Source of the DNA: Palsa-1392 sp051003355
GTDB taxonomy: Bacteria > Verrucomicrobiota > Verrucomicrobiia > Chthoniobacterales > UBA10450
Assembly (NCBI GenBank): GCA_051003355.1
Contig: JBPCLK010000050.1
Coordinates: 4,185 to 68,184 of the forward strand
Direction of reading: 5' to 3'
Length of the DNA stretch: 64,000 bases
Below the pieces are notes generated by a model. That model saw only the letters and a list, made by a program, of their open reading frames with translations, did not search any database and was not told the DNA's origin. Every line of letters begins with the position of its first letter. Within the stretch, counting starts at the first letter, position 1. A program made the position numbers and the translations under genes. Positions 7,427 to 16,230 of the stretch are shown here, one piece after another.

Positions 7427-9232
7427 ATGCCTGACATTTTAACAGCACCAGCCACCAAAACCTCCGCGCCATCCGGTAACATCGTCGAGATGTCGTGGGA
7501 CCCGATCACACGCATCGTCGGCAGCCTCGGTATTTACACGAAGATCGATTTCGACTCCAAGAAGGTCATCGAGTGTTACAGCACTTCCTCGATCTTCCGC
7601 GGTTACAGCATCTTCATGCAGAACAAGGATCCGCGGGATTCGCATTTTATCACCAGCCGCATCTGCGGCATTTGTGGTGATAACCACGCCACCTGCTCGG
7701 TCTACGCGCAGAACATGGCCTATGGGGTCAAGCCGCCGCCGCTCGCGGAATGGATCGTGAACCTCGGCGAAGCGGCCGAGTACATGTTCGATCACAATAT
7801 CTTCCAGGACAACCTGGTCGGGGTCGACTTTTGCGAGATGATGGTGAAGGAGACGAACCCAAGCGTTTGGGAAAAAGCGCAACGCACGCCGGCGCCGCAT
7901 TCCGACGATCACGGTTACAAGACGATCGCCGACATCATGACGGCGCTGAACCCATTCACGGGCGAGTTCTACCGCGAGACCCTGCACGTCAGCCGTTACA
8001 CGCGAGAGATGTTCTGTTTGATGGAAGGACGCCACGTTCATCCGTCGACCCTGTATCCCGGCGGTGTCGGCACCGTGCCGTCGATCCAGATCTTCACCGA
8101 CTACACCGTGCGCCTCATGCGTTACATCGAGTTCATGAAGAAATGCGTGCCGCTGCACGACGATCTCTTCGACTTCTTCTACGAGGCGCTGCCGGGTTAC
8201 GAAGAAGTCGGCCGCCGCCGCATTCTGCTTGCCTGCTGGGGTTCATTTCAGGATCCAGACGTCTGCGACTACGACTACAAGACGATGGAGAAATGGGGCA
8301 ACGCCATGTTCGTTACGCCTGGCATCGTAATCGATGGCGAGCTGGTCACGACCAACCTCGTCGATATCAACCTCGGCATCCGTATCCTGCTCGGCTCGTC
8401 CTACTACGACGATTGGGATAACTCCGAGACCTTCGTCAAGAACGATCCGTTAGGCAATCCGGTCGACAAGAAGCATCCGTGGAACCAGACCACCATACCG
8501 AAGCCGCAAAAGCGCGACTTCGGCGGCAACTACACCTGGGTGATGTCGCCCCGCTGGCTCGATAAGCGGACCGGCGATCATCTCGCGATGGACACCGGCG
8601 GTGGACCGATTGCCCGCCTCTGGGCCACCTCGCTCGCGAAATTGGTTAACATTGGTTACGTCGAATCGACCGGCCAGAGCGTCAAGATTCGCCTGCCGAA
8701 AACTGCGCTCAAAGGCGAGGTCGAGTTCGAGTGGAAAATTCCGAAATGGAGCAACGCGATCGAACGCGATCGGGCTCGCACCTACTTCCAGGCTTATGCG
8801 GCCGCTTGCGCGCTGCATTTCCTGGAGAAGGCGATGAAAGAAGTGCATGCCGGACGGACCGCGACTTTCACTCCTTTCAAGGTGCCGGACGAAGCGATCG
8901 GCTGCGGATTCCACGAAGCCGTCCGTGGCGTTCTCTCGCACCACCTGGTCATTCGCAAGGGCAAGATCGCGAACTACCATCCCTATCCGCCGACGCCGTG
9001 GAACGCGAACCCGCGTGACATTTACGGCACGCCCGGGCCATACGAAGATGCCGTGCAGAACACGCCGATTTTCGAGGAGAACGGCCCGGATAAATTCAAG
9101 GGCATCGATATTATGCGCGCGGTGCGCAGCTTCGATCCTTGTCTCCCCTGCGGAGTGCACATGTATCTCGGTGGCGGCAAGGTGCTGAAACAGATGCACA
9201 CTCCAACGGCCCTCGCGGGATTAGCCAAGTAG
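7427..9232 (+). CDS. hhyL: [NiFe]-hydrogenase large subunit, group 1h (high-affinity)
   Basis: This 601-residue catalytic subunit holds the NiFe(CN)2CO centre. The N-terminal motif RICGICGDNH provides Cys80 and Cys83, and the C-terminal motif DPCLPCGVH provides Cys572 and Cys575. His578 is followed by 23 residues (to Lys601) that the maturation protease would remove. The length and the CGVHMYLGGGKVL ending are of the group 1h type that oxidises atmospheric H2 for survival energy. The gene stands between the small subunit and hypB, and hypB begins only one base after the stop codon. An octamer CGTTAGGC occurs inside at 8448. Confidence 0.97.
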   Translation: MPDILTAPATKTSAPSGNIVEMSWDPITRIVGSLGIYTKIDFDSKKVIECYSTSSIFRGYSIFMQNKDPRDSHFITSRICGICGDNHATCSVYAQNMAYGVKPPPLAEWIVNLGEAAEYMFDHNIFQDNLVGVDFCEMMVKETNPSVWEKAQRTPAPHSDDHGYKTIADIMTALNPFTGEFYRETLHVSRYTREMFCLMEGRHVHPSTLYPGGVGTVPSIQIFTDYTVRLMRYIEFMKKCVPLHDDLFDFFYEALPGYEEVGRRRILLACWGSFQDPDVCDYDYKTMEKWGNAMFVTPGIVIDGELVTTNLVDINLGIRILLGSSYYDDWDNSETFVKNDPLGNPVDKKHPWNQTTIPKPQKRDFGGNYTWVMSPRWLDKRTGDHLAMDTGGGPIARLWATSLAKLVNIGYVESTGQSVKIRLPKTALKGEVEFEWKIPKWSNAIERDRARTYFQAYAAACALHFLEKAMKEVHAGRTATFTPFKVPDEAIGCGFHEAVRGVLSHHLVIRKGKIANYHPYPPTPWNANPRDIYGTPGPYEDAVQNTPIFEENGPDKFKGIDIMRAVRSFDPCLPCGVHMYLGGGKVLKQMHTPTALAGLAK

Positions 9233-9233
9233 C

Positions 9234-9926
9234 ATGGCCGATCAAGTTGCGGAGCAGGTGATGCTCGAGGCATCACCAGATGAGATCTACGACATCGAAC
9301 TGGAGCACAGCCTGCTCGAGGCGAACGCCAAGCTGGCCGTGGAAAATCGCGCGGTACTCGATAAAAACGGCATCACTGCGATCGATTTCATGGGTGCGAT
9401 CGGGTCCGGGAAAACGACGTTGATCACGAAGCTCGTCGGGATGTTAAAAGACAAGTTCGGGGTGGCCGTTTTCAATGGCGACGCCACGACGAGTAACGAC
9501 GCCGACGGCATTTCGAGTCAGAACGTGCCCGTGGTGCAGATCGCGACGATCAACGGCTGTCACCTCGACGCCAACCTGGTCGGCAAAGGCCTGAAGAAGA
9601 TTGATCTCGAAAATCTCAAGATGATCTTCATCGAGAACATCGGGAACCTGATTTGCCCGGCGGAATTTCCGCTGGGCTCGAAGGCCCGCGTCGTGGTTGT
9701 GAGCGTGACCGAGGGCCCGTGGATGGTGCGGAAACATCCTCACATGTTCCTCGGCTCGCAGGTCGTCGTGATCAACAAGATCGATCTCGCCGAAGCGATG
9801 GAGGTGAGCGTCGATCAACTGATCGCCGACGTCCACGCGCTCAAGCCCGACATCAAGGTCATCCCGACGAGCTGCAAAAAAGGCACCGGTCTCGACGAAG
9901 TCGCCGCCACCCTGCTCGCGATTTAG
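9234..9926 (+). CDS. hypB: Hydrogenase nickel incorporation GTPase HypB
   Basis: This 230-residue SIMIBI-class GTPase delivers nickel to the large subunit together with HypA. The P-loop is GAIGSGKTT (residues 54-62), followed by the metal-site region FNGDATTSNDADGI, the conserved INGCHLDA, and the guanine-specificity motif NKID near residue 182. The histidine-rich N-terminal nickel store found in some HypB proteins is absent; a His-rich stretch instead sits in the nickel permease two genes downstream. It starts one base after hhyL, so translation is probably coupled. Confidence 0.96.
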   Translation: MADQVAEQVMLEASPDEIYDIELEHSLLEANAKLAVENRAVLDKNGITAIDFMGAIGSGKTTLITKLVGMLKDKFGVAVFNGDATTSNDADGISSQNVPVVQIATINGCHLDANLVGKGLKKIDLENLKMIFIENIGNLICPAEFPLGSKARVVVVSVTEGPWMVRKHPHMFLGSQVVVINKIDLAEAMEVSVDQLIADVHALKPDIKVIPTSCKKGTGLDEVAATLLAI

Positions 9927-9937
9927 GCAGCGCGCTC

Positions 9938-10333
9938 ATGCACGAGTTTTCGATCGCGTCCGGGCTGGTCGAAAAGCTCCTCGATTTCGCGGAAAAGAAT
10001 CCCGACAAGAAACTCGTCGAAGTGCGAGTGGCGATTGGCGAGTTCACCCAGATCGAGGAGGAGCAGCTTCGCTTTTGCTATGAATCAATCATCACCGAGA
10101 TGCCGATCGCGGGTTCCAGCCTGAGGATCGAGTCGGTTCTCGGCAAGGTCGCCTGCTCTCATTGCGGCTACAGCGGCCCGCCGAAATATTGGGACGGAGC
10201 GTTGCACGGAACGCCCGTCGCGACGTTGGAATGTCCTCAATGCGCCCAGACCGCCTCCATCATCGAGGGCGAGGAATGCGCGATTCGTTCAATCCGTTAC
10301 CAGCCTAACGAAGTTGCCGGCATTATGGCATGA
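9938..10333 (+). CDS. hypA: Hydrogenase nickel metallochaperone HypA
   Basis: This 131-residue protein has the diagnostic N-terminus MHEFSIASGLVE, whose His2 is the nickel ligand. A zinc site follows, made of CSHC (about residue 73) and CPQC (about residue 108). The frame is open well upstream inside hypB, but MHEFS fixes the start at 9938. The loop between the two Cys pairs is somewhat longer than in E. coli HypA. It overlaps the nickel permease gene by four bases. Confidence 0.96.
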   Translation: MHEFSIASGLVEKLLDFAEKNPDKKLVEVRVAIGEFTQIEEEQLRFCYESIITEMPIAGSSLRIESVLGKVACSHCGYSGPPKYWDGALHGTPVATLECPQCAQTASIIEGEECAIRSIRYQPNEVAGIMA

Positions 10334-11106
10334 CCACGCTTTTTCCCATTCTGCTCTTCGGCTTCTTCCTCGGGATGCGACACGCGACGGATTCGGATCA
10401 CGTCGTCGCCGTGACGACGATCGTGAGCCGACAGCGCAGCATCGGAGGCGCGGCCTGGACCGGAATCTTTTGGGGCATCGGCCATAGCATCACGCTCCTG
10501 GCGATCGGCGGAGCAATCATCCTCTTTGGCATCGTCGTCCCGGAACGTCTCGGGATGAGCCTGGAGTTCGGTGTCGCGCTCATGCTGATCCTGCTCGGCG
10601 CGCTCAATCTGCGCGCGACTTTTCGCGCGGTTGAGCAAGTGACGGCTGACAGCAAACACGACTCGCATCATCAGCACACCCATCGGCATGGGGACTACAT
10701 CCACGACCATCCTCACGGCCATGAGCGCACCACCCACGGCCACGCCGAAGAAGCGGTCCCGCCCGCCAAACTGGATCGCTGGTTGGGCAGCTCGCGCTTT
10801 TTTCGGGCGCTGCGGCCGATCGCGATTGGCACCGTCCACGGGTTAGCCGGCTCCGCGGCGGTGGCGTTATTGGTCCTGCCCATTATTCACGATCCGCTCT
10901 GGGCAATGGCATATCTCCTCATCTTCGGCATCGGCACCATCGCCGGCATGATGCTGATCACGGCGGCCATCGCGGTTCCGGTTTCCTACTCAACGCGGTT
11001 CCAATTCCTGCACCGGCACCTTGGCACCGCGTCCGGCGTGCTCAGCCTCGGCTTCGGCCTGTTCCTCGTTTACCAGATCGGTTACGTCCAAGGGCTTTTC
11101 CGTTAG
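10330..11106 (+). CDS. NicO/HupE-UreH-type high-affinity nickel permease
   Basis: This 258-residue inner-membrane protein has about six helices. Helix 1 contains GMRHATDSDH, the HxxxxDH signature of nickel/cobalt permeases. Between helices 3 and 4 is a strongly histidine-rich loop (about residues 110-145, repeated HxH and HGH pairs) that can bind Ni2+. Its place between hypA and hypF with a four-base overlap indicates a dedicated nickel supply for the hydrogenase. The stop codon TAG lies inside one CGTTAGGC word at 11101. Confidence 0.9.
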   Translation: MTTLFPILLFGFFLGMRHATDSDHVVAVTTIVSRQRSIGGAAWTGIFWGIGHSITLLAIGGAIILFGIVVPERLGMSLEFGVALMLILLGALNLRATFRAVEQVTADSKHDSHHQHTHRHGDYIHDHPHGHERTTHGHAEEAVPPAKLDRWLGSSRFFRALRPIAIGTVHGLAGSAAVALLVLPIIHDPLWAMAYLLIFGIGTIAGMMLITAAIAVPVSYSTRFQFLHRHLGTASGVLSLGFGLFLVYQIGYVQGLFR

Positions 11107-11131
11107 GCAGAGTCGGATTAATCCAAGCAGA

Positions 11132-12250
11132 GTGAGCAACCGCCACGTCTATACCCTCGGGATCGAGGAAGAATTTCAGATCATCGATCCCACCACGCGT
11201 GAACTGCGTTCGCGGAGCAAAGAGATCATTCGAGACGGCGAAGATACCTTGTGCGACCAAATCATCTCCGAGCTCCATCAATCGATGATCGAGTTGGGAA
11301 CAAAAATCTGCCCCGACATCCGTTCGGCGCGACGGCAGCTGGTCGCATTACGGTCAGAACTGGCCCGGCTGGCGGCGGGCGAGGGGTTGAAGATCGCCTC
11401 CGCGGGGACGCATCCTTTTTCCAAATGGGAAGATCAGCCGATCACCGACAAGAAACGTTACCGGACGATTCTGCGGGACATGCAGCAAATCGCGCGGAGC
11501 AACATTATCTTTGGTCTGCACGTGCATGTCGGCATTCCGGACCGCGCGACCGGCCTGGAAATCATGAACGAGGCGCGTTCTTTTCTGCCGCACCTTTTCG
11601 CGCTCTCCTCGAACTCGCCTTTCTGGGAAGGCGAAGACACCGGCCTAAAGACTTATCGGCAGGTTATCTTCGAACGCTTCCCGCACACGGGTCTGCCGGA
11701 AGCTTTCGCCAGCCTCGCGGAATACGACAATTACATTGATCTTCTCGTTCGCACCGACTCCATCGAGGATGCAACCAAACTTTGGTGGGACATTCGGCTG
11801 CATCCGAAGTTCAACACGATCGAATTCCGAATCTGTGATGCGCAATCGCGCGTTGACGACACGATCGCGCTGGCGGCCCTGATGCAGGCAATCATAGCGC
11901 GCCTGCAGCATCTGCGCGCCGAAGGAAAATCCTTTCCGATTTACGCGCGCCGTTTACTACAGGAAAACCGGTGGCGCGCCGCGCGTTTCGGCCTGGATGG
12001 GAAACTCATTGATTTCGAAAAGCGAGCGGCGCGGCCGGAACGAGAACTGATTCGCGAGCTGCTCGATTTCGTCGCGCCGGCCGCGGACGAGCTCGGATCC
12101 TCGGCTGAGCTAAAGCACGTTGAACAAATCTTGCGCGAGGGAACGGGCGCGGATCGGCAGTTGGCAGTCTGGAAAAAATCACAGGACCTGAAGGTGGTCG
12201 TCGATCATCTCATTGCAGAAACGAACGAGGGATTGAAGGCTGCCGAATAG
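11132..12250 (+). CDS. GCS2-type carboxylate-amine ligase (YbdK-like)
   Basis: This 372-residue ATP-dependent ligase of the glutamate-cysteine ligase 2 family starts at GTG 11132 to give VSNRHVYTLGIEEEFQIID, which matches the family's N-terminus; an upstream ATG in the same frame lies inside the permease gene. Conserved stretches include GIEEEFQ, SAGTHPFSKWEDQ, HVHVGIPD and FNTIEFRICD. YbdK proteins have weak gamma-glutamylcysteine ligase activity, and the true substrate is often unknown. Its location in the middle of the hyp genes is notable. A link to hydrogenase maturation is speculative; a role in thiol supply is an alternative. Confidence 0.85.
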   Translation: MSNRHVYTLGIEEEFQIIDPTTRELRSRSKEIIRDGEDTLCDQIISELHQSMIELGTKICPDIRSARRQLVALRSELARLAAGEGLKIASAGTHPFSKWEDQPITDKKRYRTILRDMQQIARSNIIFGLHVHVGIPDRATGLEIMNEARSFLPHLFALSSNSPFWEGEDTGLKTYRQVIFERFPHTGLPEAFASLAEYDNYIDLLVRTDSIEDATKLWWDIRLHPKFNTIEFRICDAQSRVDDTIALAALMQAIIARLQHLRAEGKSFPIYARRLLQENRWRAARFGLDGKLIDFEKRAARPERELIRELLDFVAPAADELGSSAELKHVEQILREGTGADRQLAVWKKSQDLKVVVDHLIAETNEGLKAAE

Positions 12251-12290
12251 TCGCGTTTCGCAGGCGAACGGCGAAATTTAGAGCCTCCCG

Positions 12291-14564
12291 ATGAAACGCA
12301 CCGGAATAGAACGAGCCCGCGTCCAGGTCCGCGGAGCCGTGCAGGGCGTTGGTTTTCGGCCCTTCGTTTACCGGCTGGCCCACGAGCTTTCACTCCGTGG
12401 CTGGGTTAATAATTCGTCGCAGGGCGTTTTCCTCGAAGTGGAAGGCGAGGTATCCCAGCTACAGGATTTTCTTTCTCGCCTAACGAACGAAAAACCGCCT
12501 CGCGCGATCATCCAGAGTTGCGAGAGCGTCCAGCTCGATCCGGTCGGTTACAAAATTTTCGAGATTCGGGAAAGCGAAGACAGGGGCAGCAAGACTGCGC
12601 TCATCCTGCCCGATCTGGCGACCTGCGAGGATTGTCTGAGGGAGATTTTTGATCCGCACGACCGGCGGTTTCGCTACCCCTTCACGAATTGCACGAATTG
12701 CGGGCCGCGCTTCTCCATCATCGAAGCGCTTCCCTACGATCGGGCCAACACTTCGATGAAGAAATTCGCAATGTGCGCGAATTGCGAACGCGAGTATCGC
12801 GATCCTGGCGATCGCCGCTTCCACGCCGAACCCACTGCGTGCCCGCGCTGCGGTCCGCGCTTGCAATTTTGGGATTCGTTAGGCAGCGCCCTTGCTCAAG
12901 ACGACTCGGCCCTGCTGCGGACGGCCACGGCGATTCGCGCTGGTCAGGTGATTGCCCTCAAGGGAATCGGCGGTTTTCAACTGCTGGTCGACGCGCGGAA
13001 CGACGAAGCCGTGCAAGCCCTGCGCCAGCGCAAGCATCGTGAAGAAAAACCGCTCGCGGTCATGTTCCCCTCCTTCGGATCCGTCGCTGCTTGCTGCGAG
13101 ATTTCGCCGCTGGAAGAGCGGCTCCTCAAGTCTCCGGAAGCACCGATCGTGCTGTTGCGGACGTCACACGATTCGGAATTGTCGGCCCAGGTCGCTCCAG
13201 GCAATCCCAATCTCGGCGTGATGCTGCCCTACTCGCCGCTTCACCATTTGCTGCTGCACGAACTTGGTTTTCCAGTCGTCGCAACCAGCGGGAATCTGAG
13301 CGACGAGCCGATCTGCATCGACGAACGGGAAGCGCTCGCGCGCCTCAGCGGCCTGGCCGACTGCCTCCTCGTGCACGATCGACCGATCGTTAGGCATGTC
13401 GACGACTCGATCGTCCGCGCGCTGGGCGGACGCGAAATGATGCTGCGGCGAGCCCGCGGTTATGCGCCGCTGCCGATCACGATCAAGGCCGCAGAGGCGA
13501 CGATCCTGGCCGTTGGCGCGCACTTAAAGAGCGCCGTCGCGCTCAGCGCCCGAACAAACGTCTTCGTTAGTCAGCATATCGGAGATCTTTCGACCAAGGA
13601 AGCGCACGACGCTTTCACGCGCTCGGTGGCTGACCTCCCACGCCTCTACGACGCGCAACCTGCGCTAGTCGCGCACGATCTCCATCCGGAATATCTCTCG
13701 ACCAAGCACGCCCTCCAACAGCCGGGCGAGCACGTCGGTGTGCAGCATCATTGGGCGCATATCGCGTCGTGCATGGCCGAGAATGAAATCGAGCCGCCTC
13801 TGCTCGGCGTTGCCTGGGACGGAACCGGGTACGGCCCCGACGGGACGATCTGGGGCGGCGAGTTTTTCCTCGTACGGGAACGTTCCTGGAAACGCGTCGC
13901 GCATCTGCGCACCTTCCGGCTCCCGGGTGGAGACGCGGCCATCAGGGAACCGCGCCGCAGCGCCTTGGGAGTTCTCCACGAAATTTTCGGAGACGAACTG
14001 TGGGAGCGGCCCGATTTGCTCGAGAATTTTACCGCGACCGAACTGAGGGCACTGCGCACGATGCTGACGCGCGCAGTGAATTCGCCCGTGACCTCCAGCG
14101 CCGGCCGACTCTTTGACGCCGTCGCCTCGCTCGCCGGGTTACGCAATCGTTCCACCTTCGAAGGTCAAGCCGCGATGGATCTCGAGTTCGTCACCGAAGC
14201 TGGAAACGCTGGAAGCAATCCCGTCGCGCTGCGCGACGGAGATCCCCTCGTCCTCGATTGGGAACCAGCCATTCGAGAGCTCTTGGGCGATCGACAACAG
14301 GGAGTCGGTGCGCCAAAGAACGCCGCGCGTTTTCACAACATGCTGTCGGAATCCATCGTCTCGATTGCCCAAAAAGTGGGAGAACAACAAGTCGCCTTAA
14401 GCGGTGGATGTTTTCAAAATCGCTATCTCACTGAGCGCGCTATCAATCAGCTGCGAGCGGCCGGCTTTCAGCCTTATTGGCAGGAACGCGTTCCACCTAA
14501 CGACGGTGGCATTGCCCTCGGTCAGATTTGGTCGGCAGCGCATGGCATGACCGAGGTTCAATGA
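12291..14564 (+). CDS. hypF: Carbamoyltransferase HypF
   Basis: This 757-residue enzyme makes the cyanide ligand precursor from carbamoyl phosphate and passes it to HypE. Domains in order: acylphosphatase (residues 1-95, with GAVQGVGFRPFVYRLA), two zinc-finger segments (CEDCLREIFD, CTNCGPRFS; CANCEREY, CPRCGPRL), a YrdC-like domain (about 200-390, with KGIGGFQLLVDARN and ATSGNLSDEPI), and the Kae1-like carbamoyltransferase domain (QHHWAHIASCMAEN, AWDGTGYGPDG, ALSGGCFQNRYL, NDGGIALGQ). It is full length. It overlaps the next small gene by four bases (ATGA at 14561). Confidence 0.97.
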   Translation: MKRTGIERARVQVRGAVQGVGFRPFVYRLAHELSLRGWVNNSSQGVFLEVEGEVSQLQDFLSRLTNEKPPRAIIQSCESVQLDPVGYKIFEIRESEDRGSKTALILPDLATCEDCLREIFDPHDRRFRYPFTNCTNCGPRFSIIEALPYDRANTSMKKFAMCANCEREYRDPGDRRFHAEPTACPRCGPRLQFWDSLGSALAQDDSALLRTATAIRAGQVIALKGIGGFQLLVDARNDEAVQALRQRKHREEKPLAVMFPSFGSVAACCEISPLEERLLKSPEAPIVLLRTSHDSELSAQVAPGNPNLGVMLPYSPLHHLLLHELGFPVVATSGNLSDEPICIDEREALARLSGLADCLLVHDRPIVRHVDDSIVRALGGREMMLRRARGYAPLPITIKAAEATILAVGAHLKSAVALSARTNVFVSQHIGDLSTKEAHDAFTRSVADLPRLYDAQPALVAHDLHPEYLSTKHALQQPGEHVGVQHHWAHIASCMAENEIEPPLLGVAWDGTGYGPDGTIWGGEFFLVRERSWKRVAHLRTFRLPGGDAAIREPRRSALGVLHEIFGDELWERPDLLENFTATELRALRTMLTRAVNSPVTSSAGRLFDAVASLAGLRNRSTFEGQAAMDLEFVTEAGNAGSNPVALRDGDPLVLDWEPAIRELLGDRQQGVGAPKNAARFHNMLSESIVSIAQKVGEQQVALSGGCFQNRYLTERAINQLRAAGFQPYWQERVPPNDGGIALGQIWSAAHGMTEVQ

Positions 14565-14755
14565 ACCTGCTTTACGGAGAGATCGGCGAGGTTTTCGCAG
14601 AAAAAGGTCTCGTTTTCGGCAAGGTTCGCGTCCAAAGAGTAATCAAGAAAATACCGCTCGGGCTCCTGACGGATGCGGTCCAAGGTGATAGAGTAGTGTT
14701 CTGTGACGGTGTGGCGATCAGTAAGGTCGCCGGCCCAAGCGAAGAGGAGAGATAA
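14561..14755 (+). CDS. Short HypC-like barrel protein lacking the N-terminal cysteine
   Basis: This 64-residue protein starts at ATG 14561, inside the hypF stop. The second half (TDAVQGDRVVFCDGVAISKV) matches the HypC barrel pattern GDYVLVHVGFALSKV seen in the neighbouring true HypC. The N-terminus MNLLYGEIGEV lacks the catalytic Cys2 of HypC. It could be a degenerate HypC paralogue acting as a non-catalytic partner, or a small oligonucleotide/beta-barrel protein specific to these clusters. The overlap with hypF and two-base gap to hypC argue that it is translated. Confidence 0.7.
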   Translation: MNLLYGEIGEVFAEKGLVFGKVRVQRVIKKIPLGLLTDAVQGDRVVFCDGVAISKVAGPSEEER

Positions 14756-14756
14756 A

Positions 14757-15098
14757 ATGTGCCTGGCGATTCCCGGAAAACTCATTGAGATCAGCACCGA
14801 CGCCAATGGCGTGCGCATGGGCAAAGCGAACTTTGGCGGCATCGTCAAACAGGTCTGCCTCGAATATACGCCGGAGGTTGAGAACGGTGACTATGTGCTG
14901 GTGCACGTTGGGTTTGCTCTGAGCAAGGTGGACGAAGCAGAAGCGGCTCGCACCTACCAGGCGCTGGAGCGGATGGAACAATTGGGCGAACTAGACATCC
15001 CCGACACACCGGAAGCGGAGGAACAGTTAGCCGACGCAGCGGCCCGCCAGCGCAGCGAAGGCCCAGACACGCCGGACACGGTATCTCAAGCCGCATGA
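14757..15098 (+). CDS. hypC: Hydrogenase maturation chaperone HypC
   Basis: This 113-residue protein starts MCLAIPGK; Cys2 carries the Fe(CN)2CO unit between HypD and the large subunit. A good ribosome binding site (GAGGAG at 14743-14748) fixes the start. The barrel occupies residues 1-80; residues 80-113 are an acidic, Ala/Pro-rich tail longer than in E. coli HypC. It overlaps hypD by four bases. Together with the Cys-less neighbour it makes a tandem pair. Confidence 0.95.
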   Translation: MCLAIPGKLIEISTDANGVRMGKANFGGIVKQVCLEYTPEVENGDYVLVHVGFALSKVDEAEAARTYQALERMEQLGELDIPDTPEAEEQLADAAARQRSEGPDTPDTVSQAA

Positions 15099-16228
15099 AG
15101 TATCTCGACGAATACCGCGACGAAGCGCTCGCCAAAAAAATCGTCGAAGAGATCTATCGCATAGTCACGAAGCCATGGGTGCTGATGGAAGTTTGCGGCG
15201 GGCAAACCCACTCGATCGTCAAATACGGGATCGACCGACTCTTGCCTAACGATATCGAACTGGTCCACGGCCCCGGTTGCCCAGTCTGCGTGACTTCGCT
15301 CGAAATGATCGACAAGGCGCTCGCCATCGCGCAGGAGCCGGACGTGATCTTCTGTTCCTTCGGCGACATGCTGCGCGTCCCGGGCTCGAAGGACGACCTG
15401 CTCATTCTGAAATCGCGCGGATCCGATGTGCGCGTGGTCTATTCGCCGATCGATTGCCTCAAGATCGCGCGCGCCAATCCCAGCAAAAAAGTCGTCTTCT
15501 TCGCCATTGGATTTGAGACAACCGCGCCGGGCAACGCGATGGCTGTGTGGCAGGCGCACCAGCAAGGGATTAAGAATTTCTCCGTGCTCGTCTCCCACGT
15601 TCTCGTCCCGCCCGCGATGGCGTCGATCCTACAATCACCTCTCAATCGCGTGCAGGGCTTTCTCGGGCCTGGCCACGTCTGCACGGTCATGGGCTACCGC
15701 GAATATGAGCCCATCGCTGCTCGCTACCAGGTACCGATCGTCATCACCGGTTTTGAGCCGATCGACATTTTAGAAGGAACGCTCATGACCATTCGGCAAC
15801 TCGAGGCCGGCAAAGCGGAAGTGGAAAACCAATATCCGCGCGTCGTGAATCGCGACGGGAATCGGGGGGCGCAGGACTTGGTCAACAAGGTGTTCGAAGT
15901 CGGAGATCGCAAGTGGCGCGGCGTCGGCTCTATTCCCAAGAGCGGCTATAAGCTGCGTTACGAATTCCACGCGCACGACGCGGAACGAATCTTTGAGGTG
16001 CGCGAGATCGACACCAAAGAGCCGGAAATCTGCATCAGCGGCCTGGTTCTCCGGGGCGTAAAGAAGCCGCATGATTGCCCGGCCTTCGGCACACTCTGCA
16101 CGCCGGAGCGTCCGTTAGGCGCGACGATGGTCTCGGCGGAAGGAGCCTGCGCCGCTTACTACGCTTACGGACGCCATCTGCAGAAGCCGGCTGCGAAAGC
16201 TGAGCCGGCACTGACTCGGGCGAATTAG
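15095..16228 (+). CDS. hypD: Fe-S scaffold protein HypD for Fe(CN)2CO assembly
   Basis: This 377-residue protein carries MEVCGGQTHSI (residues about 32-42), VHGPGCPVCVT near 64-74, FAIGFETTAPG near 140 and the C-terminal cluster region PHDCPAFGTLCTPERPLGATMVSAEGACAAYY with its conserved cysteines for a [4Fe-4S] cluster. HypD with HypC assembles the iron site of the hydrogenase. It is complete and overlaps hypC by four bases; gmhA follows after two bases. CGTTAGGC-type words are at 15244 and 16113. Confidence 0.97.
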   Translation: MKYLDEYRDEALAKKIVEEIYRIVTKPWVLMEVCGGQTHSIVKYGIDRLLPNDIELVHGPGCPVCVTSLEMIDKALAIAQEPDVIFCSFGDMLRVPGSKDDLLILKSRGSDVRVVYSPIDCLKIARANPSKKVVFFAIGFETTAPGNAMAVWQAHQQGIKNFSVLVSHVLVPPAMASILQSPLNRVQGFLGPGHVCTVMGYREYEPIAARYQVPIVITGFEPIDILEGTLMTIRQLEAGKAEVENQYPRVVNRDGNRGAQDLVNKVFEVGDRKWRGVGSIPKSGYKLRYEFHAHDAERIFEVREIDTKEPEICISGLVLRGVKKPHDCPAFGTLCTPERPLGATMVSAEGACAAYYAYGRHLQKPAAKAEPALTRAN

Positions 16229-16230
16229 CC

